From assembly GCA_910574195.1 (NCBI GenBank), contig CAJTBF010000001.1, positions 483,072 through 547,071 on the forward strand: a stretch of 64,000 bases of DNA. Reading direction: 5' to 3'. The notes under the pieces are model-generated. The model was not told where the DNA came from. It worked only from the letters and a program-made list of their open reading frames with translations, and made no database searches. The stretch comes from Lachnospiraceae bacterium (GTDB lineage: Bacteria > Bacillota > Clostridia > Lachnospirales > Lachnospiraceae). This document shows, piece after piece, positions 27,057 to 37,178 of this stretch (position 1 is the stretch's first letter; every line of letters begins with the position of its first letter). A program made the translations under genes and the position numbers.

Positions 27057-28565
27057 CTAGAATCCAATCACCACTGCAATTACCATCACTATAGATGCCA
27101 CCACAAACAAAACTCCCTGCATTTTAATCTGGAATTTTGCCCATTTTCCCCACTCCAGCTTTGCAACGCCCAGTGTTCCCAAAAGGCAGCCGGAAGTCGG
27201 AACAATCAGATTCGAAAATGCATCCCCAAGCTGGAATGCCAGAACCGAAGTCTGTCTGGACACACCTACCAGATCAGACAAAGGCGCCATAATCGGCATC
27301 GTCAGCGCCGCCTGACCGGAACCGGATACAACAAAGAAATTAAATACGGTCTGGAACACATACATCAACCATGCAGAAATCACTGCCGGAAAATTCTGCA
27401 TTCCACTGCTGATTCCATGCAAAATGGTATTCAATACCGTAGGAGACGCCGCGTCCGTTCCTCCCAGAATAATGATGATCCCCTGTGCCATACCGACAAC
27501 CAATGCCGCTCCTACCAGATCTGCCGCACCACTTTGGAAGGAGGATGCAATGTCGTTGACACGCATATCATTTAACTTGAAAATTACCGCAATAATACCG
27601 GATACCAGCCCCATCACAAAAAATTGAGACGCAATCTCCGGAATATAAAATCCTTTTGCAACAACTCCCCATACAACCCAGATCATCGTTACAAGAATCA
27701 CAAGTAAAATCAACTTATGACCCAAACGAAAATCTGCCTTCTTTGTATCCTGCTCCTGGAATTCCTCCCGATACTGTGTATCCGAATCATAGGCAACCGA
27801 CAGTTTCGGATCTTTTTTAATCTTCGATGCATAGAACATCGTGAATCCCGCGCCAATCGCAGTAAACAACACCCAAAGCACAATACGGAAACCGGCCCCG
27901 GAAAGTACCGGAACTTCCGCGATTCCCTGTGCAATAGCCAGACTGAACGGATTCATCCAGGAAGCACCGAAACCAATCTGCGTTGCACAATAGGTCACAC
28001 AAACACCCACAACCGCATCATACCCCATGGCAATGAACATCGGCGTCAGGATCATGGCAAAAGGAATGGCTTCTTCTCCCATCCCAAACACTGCACCGCC
28101 CAGAGAGAACAACACAAACAGCACCGGAATTAAAAACTTCTCTGTCCCTTTTGTTTTTTCGATCATTGCCAGAATTCCCTGATCTACCGCTCCTGTCCGC
28201 AAGACAATTCCAAAAGCACCGCCGATCACAAGAATAAACGCAATGATTCCTACTGCCGAACCCCATTTATCCCCGACCGTAAGTCCCTCAAACACATAAT
28301 TCAAAATTCCCTGGCCGCCAAAATCTTCGGTTCCAAACAAAGGCGCCGTCTTTGTCATCTTATTGCCGTTCTCGTCCGTTACATATTGAAAACTGTCCGG
28401 ATCCAAAACCGTTCTGGATTTTTCTTCCCCGTTTACCATATAGGTAATCTCTTTTGTCTCGTACTGTCCCAATGGTACAAATAACGTCAAAACTGCCGCA
28501 AACAAAATCACAAAGAAAATGATGACGTATGTATGAGGCATCTGTATCGTTCTCTTTTTTCCCAT
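27057..28565 (-). CDS. YfcC-family amino acid/peptide carrier
   Basis: A 502-residue integral membrane protein with about 12 helices, of the YfcC/DcuC-like ion transporter family. The start is ATG 28563-28565 (MGKKRTIQMPHTYV), with GGAG 6 bases upstream; TTG four codons earlier is less likely. The family features are the N-terminal PHTYVIIFFVI helix, an outer loop with a GTEDFGGQGILNYVFEG segment, GAVFGMGEEAIPF near 165, and GSGQAALTMPIMAPLSD near 420 with NLIVPTSGCLLGTLG near 458. Relatives carry arginine, ornithine or other amino acids. It follows an isoaspartyl dipeptidase gene, so it may import the dipeptide or export a product; that is inference. Confidence 0.86.
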   Translation of the reverse strand: MGKKRTIQMPHTYVIIFFVILFAAVLTLFVPLGQYETKEITYMVNGEEKSRTVLDPDSFQYVTDENGNKMTKTAPLFGTEDFGGQGILNYVFEGLTVGDKWGSAVGIIAFILVIGGAFGIVLRTGAVDQGILAMIEKTKGTEKFLIPVLFVLFSLGGAVFGMGEEAIPFAMILTPMFIAMGYDAVVGVCVTYCATQIGFGASWMNPFSLAIAQGIAEVPVLSGAGFRIVLWVLFTAIGAGFTMFYASKIKKDPKLSVAYDSDTQYREEFQEQDTKKADFRLGHKLILLVILVTMIWVVWGVVAKGFYIPEIASQFFVMGLVSGIIAVIFKLNDMRVNDIASSFQSGAADLVGAALVVGMAQGIIIILGGTDAASPTVLNTILHGISSGMQNFPAVISAWLMYVFQTVFNFFVVSGSGQAALTMPIMAPLSDLVGVSRQTSVLAFQLGDAFSNLIVPTSGCLLGTLGVAKLEWGKWAKFQIKMQGVLFVVASIVMVIAVVIGF

Positions 28566-28714
28566 TTTTTTCTCCAATTCCTTTTCCTTACTCTCTAAAG
28601 TTTCTTTCCTGCTTTTTCCTGTCTGTCTTCCTGAAGCTTCCTTCCCCTCTGTTTTGAATTCTGAAACATCTGAAACAAACGTAAAAACTCATCTCCCGCA
28701 TTTTCAGGCACTTT

Positions 28715-29887
28715 TTACTGAAATGTCCCTTTTCGGATTGCTTTTCCATCCTGTACCATAATCTCTCCTCTGGCAATCACCGTATCGATCTCCATTGTAT
28801 TTTCCTCCACAAGTACAAGGTCCGCATCCATCCCTGCCGCAATTCTCCCTTTCCTCTCCAGCTTTAACAATGCAGCCGGATTCGACGTGATTGTCCGCAA
28901 TGCCTGTGTAAGATTCACCCCTTCTGTTCGAACCGCATCCCGAACTTCCCGGTACAGAGAAGTTACTTTTCCTACGCCAAGTCCCTGAAATTCCCCTTCT
29001 TTATCAAACAGAGGCATACTCCCCTGTCCATCCGATGAAAAGGTAATCTGATTCTCCGGCACGCCCTGTTCCAGCATCATCCGCAGTCCGGTACTTGCTT
29101 TTACTTCATCTTCCTCCAGAAAATCCGGATCGGAACTGGTGGTCAGATCAACATAACCGCCCAGTGTCTTTGCATAATCCACGGCGTCTTCCAAAAGCAC
29201 CACACTTCGATTGATATGCGTCGGCAGCATATTGGACGACGGAATCTCTGTCTCCTCCACCACATAACGCAGATAGGACAGTCTCCGCTTCCCGTCTCCC
29301 ATATGAACATTCACCAGACCGGCTTTCCCGGAAAGAATTCCACCCACTCTTGTATCCCCGGCAATCTTTGCAAAATCTTCCCTCGTCGGCTGTGAAGAAC
29401 GATGGTCGGAAACTGCAACCTCTCCGCATCCCACCACCTTATCAATCAGAATCAGATCGTCCACAATATTTCCCGTCAATGTACGAATCGGGACCTGATA
29501 GGAACCCGTATAAATATAGGTTGTAATTCCCTCTTCTTCCAGTCCTCTGGCCTTTGCCAGCAAAGAGGCCATACTTCTCGTCGTCCCGTCCGTTCCCAGA
29601 CAGCCTACTACCGTCGTCACACCGCCCAGAGTAATATCGGTCAGCATAATCTCCGGCGTTCTCGTATGGTAACTGCCTTCTCCTCCGCCGCCAAGAATAT
29701 GCACATGACAGTCAATAAACCCCGGAAACAATAACTTTTGGCTTCCGTCCAGAACTTCTACCCCGTACGCTTCCACCGCCGGAATATGCTCCGCGATCTT
29801 AAAAATTCTGGAATCACAGAGCAACACATCCTGTAAGCCAAGATATTCCGGTGCATATACCTTTACATTCTGAATCAGCTTTAACAC
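28715..29887 (-). CDS. iadA: Isoaspartyl (beta-aspartyl) dipeptidase
   Basis: A 390-residue amidohydrolase that splits beta-aspartyl dipeptides arising from damaged proteins. The start is GTG 29885-29887 behind GGAGGGAGGGAA. FPGFIDCHVHILGGGGEGSY near 55 supplies the HxH metal ligands and the IadA-specific glycine run; GEVAVSDHRSSQPT near 150 lies by the carboxylated-lysine region; NVHMGDGKRR near 195 and LPTHINRS near 222 give further histidines; FSSDGQGSMPLFD near 285 carries the catalytic aspartate. It lies 48 bases after a diguanylate cyclase gene and 150 bases before the YfcC carrier. Confidence 0.93.
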   Translation of the reverse strand: MLKLIQNVKVYAPEYLGLQDVLLCDSRIFKIAEHIPAVEAYGVEVLDGSQKLLFPGFIDCHVHILGGGGEGSYHTRTPEIMLTDITLGGVTTVVGCLGTDGTTRSMASLLAKARGLEEEGITTYIYTGSYQVPIRTLTGNIVDDLILIDKVVGCGEVAVSDHRSSQPTREDFAKIAGDTRVGGILSGKAGLVNVHMGDGKRRLSYLRYVVEETEIPSSNMLPTHINRSVVLLEDAVDYAKTLGGYVDLTTSSDPDFLEEDEVKASTGLRMMLEQGVPENQITFSSDGQGSMPLFDKEGEFQGLGVGKVTSLYREVRDAVRTEGVNLTQALRTITSNPAALLKLERKGRIAAGMDADLVLVEENTMEIDTVIARGEIMVQDGKAIRKGTFQ

Positions 29888-29935
29888 TTCCCTCCCTCCT
29901 TTCTCTTTTTTATTTATCGTTATGTTTTTATAACC

Positions 29936-31072
29936 TCATCTGATAAGTTCCGGATATTTTTCCTTATTTCTGCGCTTACATTCATACATGATCTCATCTG
30001 CTTTTTTCAGAATTTCGTCATAGGTCATTTCATTGTGGCTTCCTTTAATCTCCACAATTCCATAACTGAAACTGCAGCGATACTCTGCCAGATCTCCATT
30101 TTGAAAGTCATCCAGAATCTCTTTCAGCTTCTTTTCCATCAAATTCGTGTAAGCACCCGTCAGAACCACACAAAATTCGTCGCCGCCAATTCGTGCAAAC
30201 GTATCTCCGCTTCGGAAATTATTTCGGATCAATTCCACAAAATTCTGAATATAGATATCTCCCTCCAGATGCCCGTAAGTATCATTCACATACTTCAAGC
30301 CATCCAGATCCAGATAGCAGAGTGTGGCCTCCTTCTTTTCCTTCAGAATCAGTTCCATATATTCCTCAAAGAACAGCCGGTTCTTAATTCCGGTTCCCGG
30401 ATCATGATACGCTTTACTCGTCAGACTGCTCACCGCCTGCTTCTCATCGGTAATATCCATCACCATATGCACGCAGGAATGCCGTCCTTTCCATTCTGCC
30501 AGGAAAGAAGTAATTCGATAGTACGTCCCCCTTCCGTCCTCCAGTTCCCACACGCGGTACTGCTCTTTTCCACTCCATTTCAAAATCTCAGGACGAAAAG
30601 AGAGACGGCTCTTACAACTCTCACAGAAGGAACCATCCTGCACATTTTCCAACTTTCCTTTATTGCAGTACAGAATCTCTTTCGTTTCCATATCCACAAC
30701 CAAAAGCCATTCATTTCGCTTACTGAGCAGCTCCACAAGCAGTTCGTTGTGGCTTTCCGCCATCTCCATCTGCTGCTGCCTTTGCGATACTTCTTCTTTT
30801 CGCTGTGTCTCTTTTTCCCGGAGATACTTTGTCATCTCATTGAATGCATCCGATACTTTTCCCGGAAAATCGATCTGCCGGGAATAGTCTCCCGCCGTAA
30901 CCTGTTCCATCTGCCATATCAAATGTTCCAGATTTCCCTGCAGCGTCTTCAACTGATTTCCCAGATCCCGATATTCCTCGTCCAGTTCTTCCACATCCAG
31001 ATACTTTCCCTGCGGATCTTCCATAATGCCTTTCAAATATTCTAACAAGAGCACGCTGTTTTTCTCTCTCAT
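29936..31072 (-). CDS. Diguanylate cyclase (GGDEF) with PAS-like sensor region
   Basis: A 378-residue cytoplasmic enzyme making c-di-GMP from two GTP. Residues 20-105 are coiled coil resembling a HAMP-like linker (YSRQIDFPGKVSDAFNEM). Residues 110-215 resemble a PAS fold (LLSKRNEWLLVVDMETKEIL) with a CESC cysteine pair. The GGDEF domain begins at HDPGTGIKNRLFFEE near 222; the active site is ARIGGDEF at about 293-300. The product-inhibition I-site RSGD lies five residues before the signature. So it is probably active and feedback-inhibited. It is between glyA and iadA, all in the same direction with about 50-base gaps. AGGAAGG precedes the ATG by 8 bases. Confidence 0.93.
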   Translation of the reverse strand: MREKNSVLLLEYLKGIMEDPQGKYLDVEELDEEYRDLGNQLKTLQGNLEHLIWQMEQVTAGDYSRQIDFPGKVSDAFNEMTKYLREKETQRKEEVSQRQQQMEMAESHNELLVELLSKRNEWLLVVDMETKEILYCNKGKLENVQDGSFCESCKSRLSFRPEILKWSGKEQYRVWELEDGRGTYYRITSFLAEWKGRHSCVHMVMDITDEKQAVSSLTSKAYHDPGTGIKNRLFFEEYMELILKEKKEATLCYLDLDGLKYVNDTYGHLEGDIYIQNFVELIRNNFRSGDTFARIGGDEFCVVLTGAYTNLMEKKLKEILDDFQNGDLAEYRCSFSYGIVEIKGSHNEMTYDEILKKADEIMYECKRRNKEKYPELIR

Positions 31073-31124
31073 ATTCTATTCCTTCCTCAATTCTCCGCAA
31101 GTCCCAAAAGCTTTTCCATCAGAA

Positions 31125-32360
31125 TCAGCACAATGGATATTTTGCTGTCAGTTCTGCCACCATCTCTTTTGCCTGTTCCACATTCTCCTCGCTTTCCATC
31201 ACCTTCACAATGATTTCGGCAATCCGTTCCATATCTTCTTCTACCATACCGCGGGTAGTCACGGCCGGTGTTCCCAACCGCACACCACTTGTAACAAACG
31301 GAGAACGCGGATCATTCGGAATCGTATTCTTATTGGCCGTCACGTGGGCGCTGTCCAGGCGCTTCTCCAGCTCTTTTCCGCTGAGATCCTTTTCTGTCAG
31401 GTCTACCAGCATCAAATGATTGTCCGTATCACCGGATACGATTTTTACCCCCCGTTTCTGAAGCGCTCTGCAAAGTGCTTTTGCATTCTTTACAACCTGT
31501 TCCATATAAGTTTTATATTCCGGCTGCAAAGCCTCCTGGAAGCAAACCGCCTTTGCCGCAATGACATGCATCAGCGGTCCTCCCTGGATTCCCGGGAACA
31601 CGGCCTTATTGAAATTAAATTTCCGGTTCATCTCTTCACTGCTCAGGATCATCCCGCCGCGGGGGCCTCTCAGCGTCTTATGGGTTGTTGTGGTGGTTAC
31701 GTGTGCATAAGGGATCGGGCTCGGATGCAGGCCGGCGGCAACCAGCCCCGCGATATGTGCAATATCCACCATCAGATATGCGCCAACCTCATCTGCAATT
31801 TCCCGGAACCGCTTAAAATCAATGGTTCTTGCATACGCACTGGCCCCTGCTACAATCAATTTCGGACGGCATTCTTTTGCAATCTCCAGTACCCGGTCAT
31901 AATTGATCACACCCTCGTCGTTCACACCATAAAAAGTTACGTCAAAATACTTTCCGGACAGGTTCACCGGAGAACCATGTGTCAGATGTCCGCCATGATC
32001 CAGATTCATTCCCATGATTCGGTCTCCCGGCTCCAATATGGCAAACATGGCAGCCATATTCGCCTGTGCGCCGGAATGCGGCTGCACATTTGCATATTCA
32101 CATCCGAAGAGTTTTCTGGCCCGCTCTCTCGCAAGTTCTTCTACCACATCCACGCACTGGCATCCGCCATAATAGCGCTTCCCCGGATATCCTTCCGCGT
32201 ACTTATTGGTCAACGGACTCCCCATTGCCGCCATAACCGCTTTACTTACCCAGTTCTCCGATGCAATCAACTCAATATGCGAATTCTGCCGCGTCATCTC
32301 GGCACGGATTGCTTCCGCGACCTCCGCATCTACTTTCTGAATCTCATCAAATTCATACAT
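31125..32360 (-). CDS. glyA: Serine hydroxymethyltransferase
   Basis: A 411-residue PLP enzyme interconverting serine and glycine with tetrahydrofolate. The start is ATG 32358-32360 behind [24 protein letters not shown] near 30, [12 protein letters not shown] near 62, and the PLP lysine in [15 protein letters not shown] near 225 are the family signatures. It is the first gene of a group that continues with the diguanylate cyclase 52 bases downstream. It has a TATAAT promoter 80 bases upstream. Length and motifs are normal. Confidence 0.97.
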   Translation of the reverse strand: MYEFDEIQKVDAEVAEAIRAEMTRQNSHIELIASENWVSKAVMAAMGSPLTNKYAEGYPGKRYYGGCQCVDVVEELARERARKLFGCEYANVQPHSGAQANMAAMFAILEPGDRIMGMNLDHGGHLTHGSPVNLSGKYFDVTFYGVNDEGVINYDRVLEIAKECRPKLIVAGASAYARTIDFKRFREIADEVGAYLMVDIAHIAGLVAAGLHPSPIPYAHVTTTTTHKTLRGPRGGMILSSEEMNRKFNFNKAVFPGIQGGPLMHVIAAKAVCFQEALQPEYKTYMEQVVKNAKALCRALQKRGVKIVSGDTDNHLMLVDLTEKDLSGKELEKRLDSAHVTANKNTIPNDPRSPFVTSGVRLGTPAVTTRGMVEEDMERIAEIIVKVMESEENVEQAKEMVAELTAKYPLC

Positions 32361-32438
32361 CTTTTTGGTCCTCCACTTCTGTTCTTTTCTATCATTTATC
32401 TCTCTTTTTTTATACATTTTCCAAAATAACCTTGTATT

Positions 32439-32444
32439 ATTATA
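32439..32444 (-). promoter_or_regulatory. Extended -10 promoter of glyA
   Basis: Minus-strand TATAAT (32439-32444) preceded by TGG gives an extended -10; the -35 (TAGATT at 17 bases) is weak. It lies between the polC stop and the glyA start. No intrinsic polC terminator with a U-run is seen here. Confidence 0.55.
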
Positions 32445-32510
32445 CCATATCGCCTTTTAAAAATCTATACTAATTGGACTACGAATATCCAGTCAGGAAT
32501 TATAAATCAT

Positions 32511-35500
32511 TTATACAAAATCAAACAGAGACAATTGATTGCTCTTCGGCAAATTCCCAAACAGTCCCATTTCTGCCATCAACTCAATCACCGACGTACT
32601 GACCTTCGTTCTCTGCCGGAAATCATCCAGAGAAAGGAACGGCCCCTCTTCCGCCGCCAGTTCCACCGCCTCCGCCGCTTTTTCCCCCATTCCTTCAATA
32701 CTCGCAAAAGAGGGCATCAATTTCCCTTCCACAATCTGGAACTGCTTCGCTTTTGCCCGGTACAGATCAATGGGGGTAAATTCCAGACCTCTGGCATACA
32801 TTTCCTGTACAAGCCGCATATCTTTCAACGTGCCCTGTTCTTTATTCGTCAGGGAATCTGCCCGTTTCTTATAATCTTTGATATGATAATTCAGCTTTTC
32901 CTTTCCCTGGCACATCAGCTCATAGGAAAATGCATCCGCACGGATACTAAAATATGCCCCATAATAAGCCAGCGGATATCGGATTTTACAATAAGCAATT
33001 CGGTACGCCATCATAACATATGCGGCCGCATGTGCCTTGGGAAACATATATTTGATCTTTTTACAGGATTCGATATACCATTCCGGTACATCCTTCTCCC
33101 GCATGGCCTCCTCCCATTCCGGTTTCAGTCCCTTGCCTTTTCGGACACTCTCCATGATGGTAAAGGACAATGCGCTCTCCACCCCCTGATTGATCAGATA
33201 CACCATAATATCATCCCGGGTACAAATGGTCGTGGAAATGGTCGCTGTTCCCGACTTAATCAGCTCCTGCGCATTCCCCAGCCATACATTGGTTCCATGG
33301 GACAGTCCCGAAATTCGAATCAGATCCGACAGAGATTGCGGATTGGCCTCCTGTACCATTCCAATCACAAAATCCGTACCGAATTCCGGAATCCCCAGAC
33401 TTCCCAACTGACATCCTTCAATGTCCTCCGGTTTAATCCCCAACGCACTGGTATCATGAAACAGTGTCAATACCTCCTGATCATCCAGCGGAATTTTCGT
33501 GGCCACAAAAGGATGCTCTTCATTGTATTCATTTTCCAGCGCATCCGACGTAATGTACTCTTCCAGCATCCGGATCATAGTCGGATCATCGTGACCAAGG
33601 ATATCCAGTTTCAGCAGATTATGGTCAATCGAATGGTAATCAAAATGGGTAGTTACAATTCCGGAGGAAACATCATTGGCCGGATACTGTACCGGAGTAA
33701 ACTCATTGATATCATGCCCGTGCGGCAGCACCACGATCCCCCCCGGATGCTGCCCGGTACTGCGCCGAATCCCGGTACAGCCCGCACTGATCCGTTCGAT
33801 CTCACATTTTCGTTTTCGCTGGTTCCGTTCCTCATAATATTTCCATACATATCCATAGGCTGTTTTATCTGCCAGTGTCCCGATCGTCCCCGCCTTAAAA
33901 GTATGTCCTTCTCCAAATAATACTTCTGTATATTTATGCGCTTTCAACTGATAATCCCCGGAAAAATTCAGATCGATATCCGGTTCTTTATCTCCCTTAA
34001 AACCGAGAAATGTCTCAAACGGAATATCATATCCGTCTTTTACCAGTTTTTTTCCGCATACCGGGCAATCCTGATCCGGCATATCGTGTCCGCACCGTCC
34101 GGCAAAAGCTTTTACCTTATCTGACTCAAAGTCACTATAATGACAATGAGGGCAATAGTAATGCGGGCTCAAAGGATTTACCTCTGTAATCCCTGCCATC
34201 GTCGCAACAAAGGAGGAACCGACCGAACCACGGGAACCAACCAGATAACCGTCTGCAACAGACTTCCACACCAGCTTCTGCGCAATAATATACATCACCG
34301 CATACCCATTGGAAATAATCGAATTCAATTCCTTTTCCAACCGGAACGACACCTGGCGGGGCAATTCATCTCCATAGATTTCATGGGCTCTTTTATAACA
34401 GATCTCCCGAAGTGTCTCCTCGGATTTCTCAATAACCGGCGGACATTTATTTGGATTCACCGGTGAAATCCGCTCCACCATACGGGCGATCTGATTGGGA
34501 TTCTCCACCACAATCTCATACGCTTTCGCCGAACCCAGGTACGCGAATTCCGCCAGCATCTCTTCCGTCGTCCGCAGATACAGAGGCGCCTGTTCATCTG
34601 CATCGGTAAAACCTTTTCCGGCCATGATGATACGGCGGTATACCTCATCCTCCGGATTTAGAAAATGTACGTCACAGGTCCCTACCACCGGCTTTTTAAA
34701 CTGCTCGCCCAGTTCCACAATCTTCCGGTTTAAGTTCTTTAGATCTTCCTCCGTCCGGATCTCCGGTAATTTTTCATTTTCCAGCATAAACCGGTTATTT
34801 CCCAGGGGCTGAATCTCATAATAGTCATAAAATTCCGCTAACTCTGCAATCGTCTCCTGAGACTTTCCGCTCAAAATTGCCTGAAATAATTCCCCCGCTT
34901 CACAGGCACTTCCGATAATCAGCCCCTCCCGATACTGGTTCAAAAGACTTTTGGGAATCCGCGGCCTTCGGGCAAAATACTGCAGATGGGATGCAGAAAT
35001 CAACCGATACAAATGATAGCGTCCGATATCATTTTTCGCCAGAATAATAATATGATAGGTGGGGAGCTTTCGAATAGCATTGGGGTTCGTATCCCCAAAC
35101 CGATTTATTCCTTTCAGAGTTGTAATCTCCCGTTCTTTCAGCATCTGCACAAATTTCACAAAAATCTCCGCCGTCGCTTTTGCGTCATCCACCGCGCGAT
35201 GATGATTCTCCAGAGAAATATCCAGTGCTTTCGCCACCAGATTCAATTTATATTTCGACAGTGTGGGCAAAAGTATCCGCGACAGCGCCAGGGTATCCAC
35301 AGAGACAAAATGAAGATCCATCCCCTGATACCGGCAATTCTGCTCCAAAAATCCCACGTCAAACCCGGCATTATGCGCCACCAGCACGGCGTCCCCGATA
35401 AATTCCAGAAACCGGGGCAGCACGCTCTCGATGTCCGGATACTCCATCACCATCTCATCCGTAATACCGGTCAGTTTCGTAATGTCAAATGGAATCGGGC

Positions 35501-37178
35501 GTTTCGGATTGACAAAGGTACTGTATGAATCCACGATCTCCCCATTTTGAACCTTCACGGCTCCGATCTCAATGATTTTATCTTTGATCGCACTGAATCC
35601 TGTTGTCTCCAGGTCAAATACCACATATGTATCATCCAGAGTCTCCTCTCCCGCCCCCACGGCAATCTCAGTCAGATCATCCACCACGTAGCCTTCTACG
35701 CCATAGATCACTTTAAAAGGATCCTTTGGATCCAGCCGTTCCATATAATGGTTGGCGTCCGGAAATGCCTGCGCCGTACCGTGATCCGTAATCGCAATGG
35801 CAGGATGTCCCCACTGATGCGCACGTTCCACGATATCTTTTACTTCCGACACACCATCCATATCGCTCATCTTTGTATGACAATGTAGCTCCACCCGTTT
35901 GACGGGACTTAAATCCTCCCGGATAATCGTAAAATCTCCGATTTTTCTGATCCCTGTTACAGAACCAATGGTCAGTTCCCCGTCATACTTGTCAATTGTC
36001 GTTACCCCTTTGATCTTCAAAAAGGCACCCTTCTTTAACTCTCCCAAAAGTTCTGCAAGCTGCGCATTCTCAATAAACATCTTCACCGAAATCGTATCGG
36101 TAAAATCTGTAACCGCAAATATCAGAATTGTTCGCTCATTGCGAATCTCGCGGGTGTCCAGCTGCACTACCTTTCCCCGGATCGTCACTTCGCCCATCTC
36201 TGTTACAATCTGTTCTAATAACATGGGATCGTCCTCAAAATTTCTCCCATAAATCAGACTCGGATCATTACCCTGTTTTAGAGGGCGAACCGTATTCTTT
36301 CGAAATTCTCTTTTGAATCCCCGTTTCTGGAAGTCCTTTTTCCCAGGCTCCTGCCTTTTTCCTGTCTCCTTTTCCCAGGGAGGTACGTCCTTTGCCGTTG
36401 ACGGGGAGGCAACACGCTCTGCATTGTTTCTGTTTCCGCCTTTTGGATTCCGTCCCGTTTCCTCTGCATTACTTCCGCCGGATTCTCCCCTTGTCATAGT
36501 TCCGGTAGTTCCCTCTGCCAGAGCCATGACCGCGTCCACGTCCGTCTGTTCCGCCTCTTCTTTGGCCGCCAGATTTCCATGCGCCTGCCTGTGACGCGTA
36601 AAGATCGCCTCAATCTCCCGCTGCAGCCGTTGTTCCTCATATTCTCTGGTTTTGCTCTCCTTTTTCTCACAATAGGAAATTCGAAACTCCACCTGCATAC
36701 CAAATCTTTCATGAAAGATCTGCTCCAATATGCCAAGGAGACGTTCCTCTCTGCTTCTGAATGCAAGAGTATCTGCCAGCTCCAGGCAGCATTTCCCTTC
36801 TTCAAACCGAATCCGGGCCTGCGCAAACAGATTGGCAAGCAGCATTCCGGAGCCCTGCAGCTCCTCCAGAATGCTGTCCCGGTATTCTTCCATCAGCGCG
36901 GAAGGCGTATACTGTTCCGACAGAGCATACCGCTCTTCTATATGAATCCATATCGGGGAGACGGCAAACAACTGTTCCTTGATTTTCTGTTCCATCTGCC
37001 GGATCTGTCTCTTCTGAATCAGATGCCGGCTGAATATATAGATATGTAAAAAGTCTCTCGCCGGTGTGGTCGTAATTTTCTCTACTTCCACATCCGTAAA
37101 TAACATACGAAGTCTCTCTTCCACTTTCAATGTGGGAAATACCGTAAAAAATGCTTTTTCTGCTTCTATTTGTCCCAA
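32511..37178 (-). CDS. polC: DNA polymerase III alpha subunit, PolC type
   Basis: A 1555-residue Gram-positive replicative polymerase. An N-terminal region (1-230) and a low-complexity linker (about 205-300) precede the OB domain (VTIRGKVVQLDTREIRNE, near 330). The PHP domain (LHCHTKMSDMDG near 430) is split by the 3'-5' proofreading exonuclease (VVFDLETTGFSAIKDKIIEIG near 520, HHRAVDDAKAT near 665). A zinc-type CPHCHYSDF...CPVC segment follows, and the catalytic palm has PDIDLNFSGDYQ. The start is TTG 37176-37178, lying inside the end of ispG, with AGGAG 8 bases upstream. It closes a long run of co-directional genes. Confidence 0.96.
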   Translation of the reverse strand: MGQIEAEKAFFTVFPTLKVEERLRMLFTDVEVEKITTTPARDFLHIYIFSRHLIQKRQIRQMEQKIKEQLFAVSPIWIHIEERYALSEQYTPSALMEEYRDSILEELQGSGMLLANLFAQARIRFEEGKCCLELADTLAFRSREERLLGILEQIFHERFGMQVEFRISYCEKKESKTREYEEQRLQREIEAIFTRHRQAHGNLAAKEEAEQTDVDAVMALAEGTTGTMTRGESGGSNAEETGRNPKGGNRNNAERVASPSTAKDVPPWEKETGKRQEPGKKDFQKRGFKREFRKNTVRPLKQGNDPSLIYGRNFEDDPMLLEQIVTEMGEVTIRGKVVQLDTREIRNERTILIFAVTDFTDTISVKMFIENAQLAELLGELKKGAFLKIKGVTTIDKYDGELTIGSVTGIRKIGDFTIIREDLSPVKRVELHCHTKMSDMDGVSEVKDIVERAHQWGHPAIAITDHGTAQAFPDANHYMERLDPKDPFKVIYGVEGYVVDDLTEIAVGAGEETLDDTYVVFDLETTGFSAIKDKIIEIGAVKVQNGEIVDSYSTFVNPKRPIPFDITKLTGITDEMVMEYPDIESVLPRFLEFIGDAVLVAHNAGFDVGFLEQNCRYQGMDLHFVSVDTLALSRILLPTLSKYKLNLVAKALDISLENHHRAVDDAKATAEIFVKFVQMLKEREITTLKGINRFGDTNPNAIRKLPTYHIIILAKNDIGRYHLYRLISASHLQYFARRPRIPKSLLNQYREGLIIGSACEAGELFQAILSGKSQETIAELAEFYDYYEIQPLGNNRFMLENEKLPEIRTEEDLKNLNRKIVELGEQFKKPVVGTCDVHFLNPEDEVYRRIIMAGKGFTDADEQAPLYLRTTEEMLAEFAYLGSAKAYEIVVENPNQIARMVERISPVNPNKCPPVIEKSEETLREICYKRAHEIYGDELPRQVSFRLEKELNSIISNGYAVMYIIAQKLVWKSVADGYLVGSRGSVGSSFVATMAGITEVNPLSPHYYCPHCHYSDFESDKVKAFAGRCGHDMPDQDCPVCGKKLVKDGYDIPFETFLGFKGDKEPDIDLNFSGDYQLKAHKYTEVLFGEGHTFKAGTIGTLADKTAYGYVWKYYEERNQRKRKCEIERISAGCTGIRRSTGQHPGGIVVLPHGHDINEFTPVQYPANDVSSGIVTTHFDYHSIDHNLLKLDILGHDDPTMIRMLEEYITSDALENEYNEEHPFVATKIPLDDQEVLTLFHDTSALGIKPEDIEGCQLGSLGIPEFGTDFVIGMVQEANPQSLSDLIRISGLSHGTNVWLGNAQELIKSGTATISTTICTRDDIMVYLINQGVESALSFTIMESVRKGKGLKPEWEEAMREKDVPEWYIESCKKIKYMFPKAHAAAYVMMAYRIAYCKIRYPLAYYGAYFSIRADAFSYELMCQGKEKLNYHIKDYKKRADSLTNKEQGTLKDMRLVQEMYARGLEFTPIDLYRAKAKQFQIVEGKLMPSFASIEGMGEKAAEAVELAAEEGPFLSLDDFRQRTKVSTSVIELMAEMGLFGNLPKSNQLSLFDFV

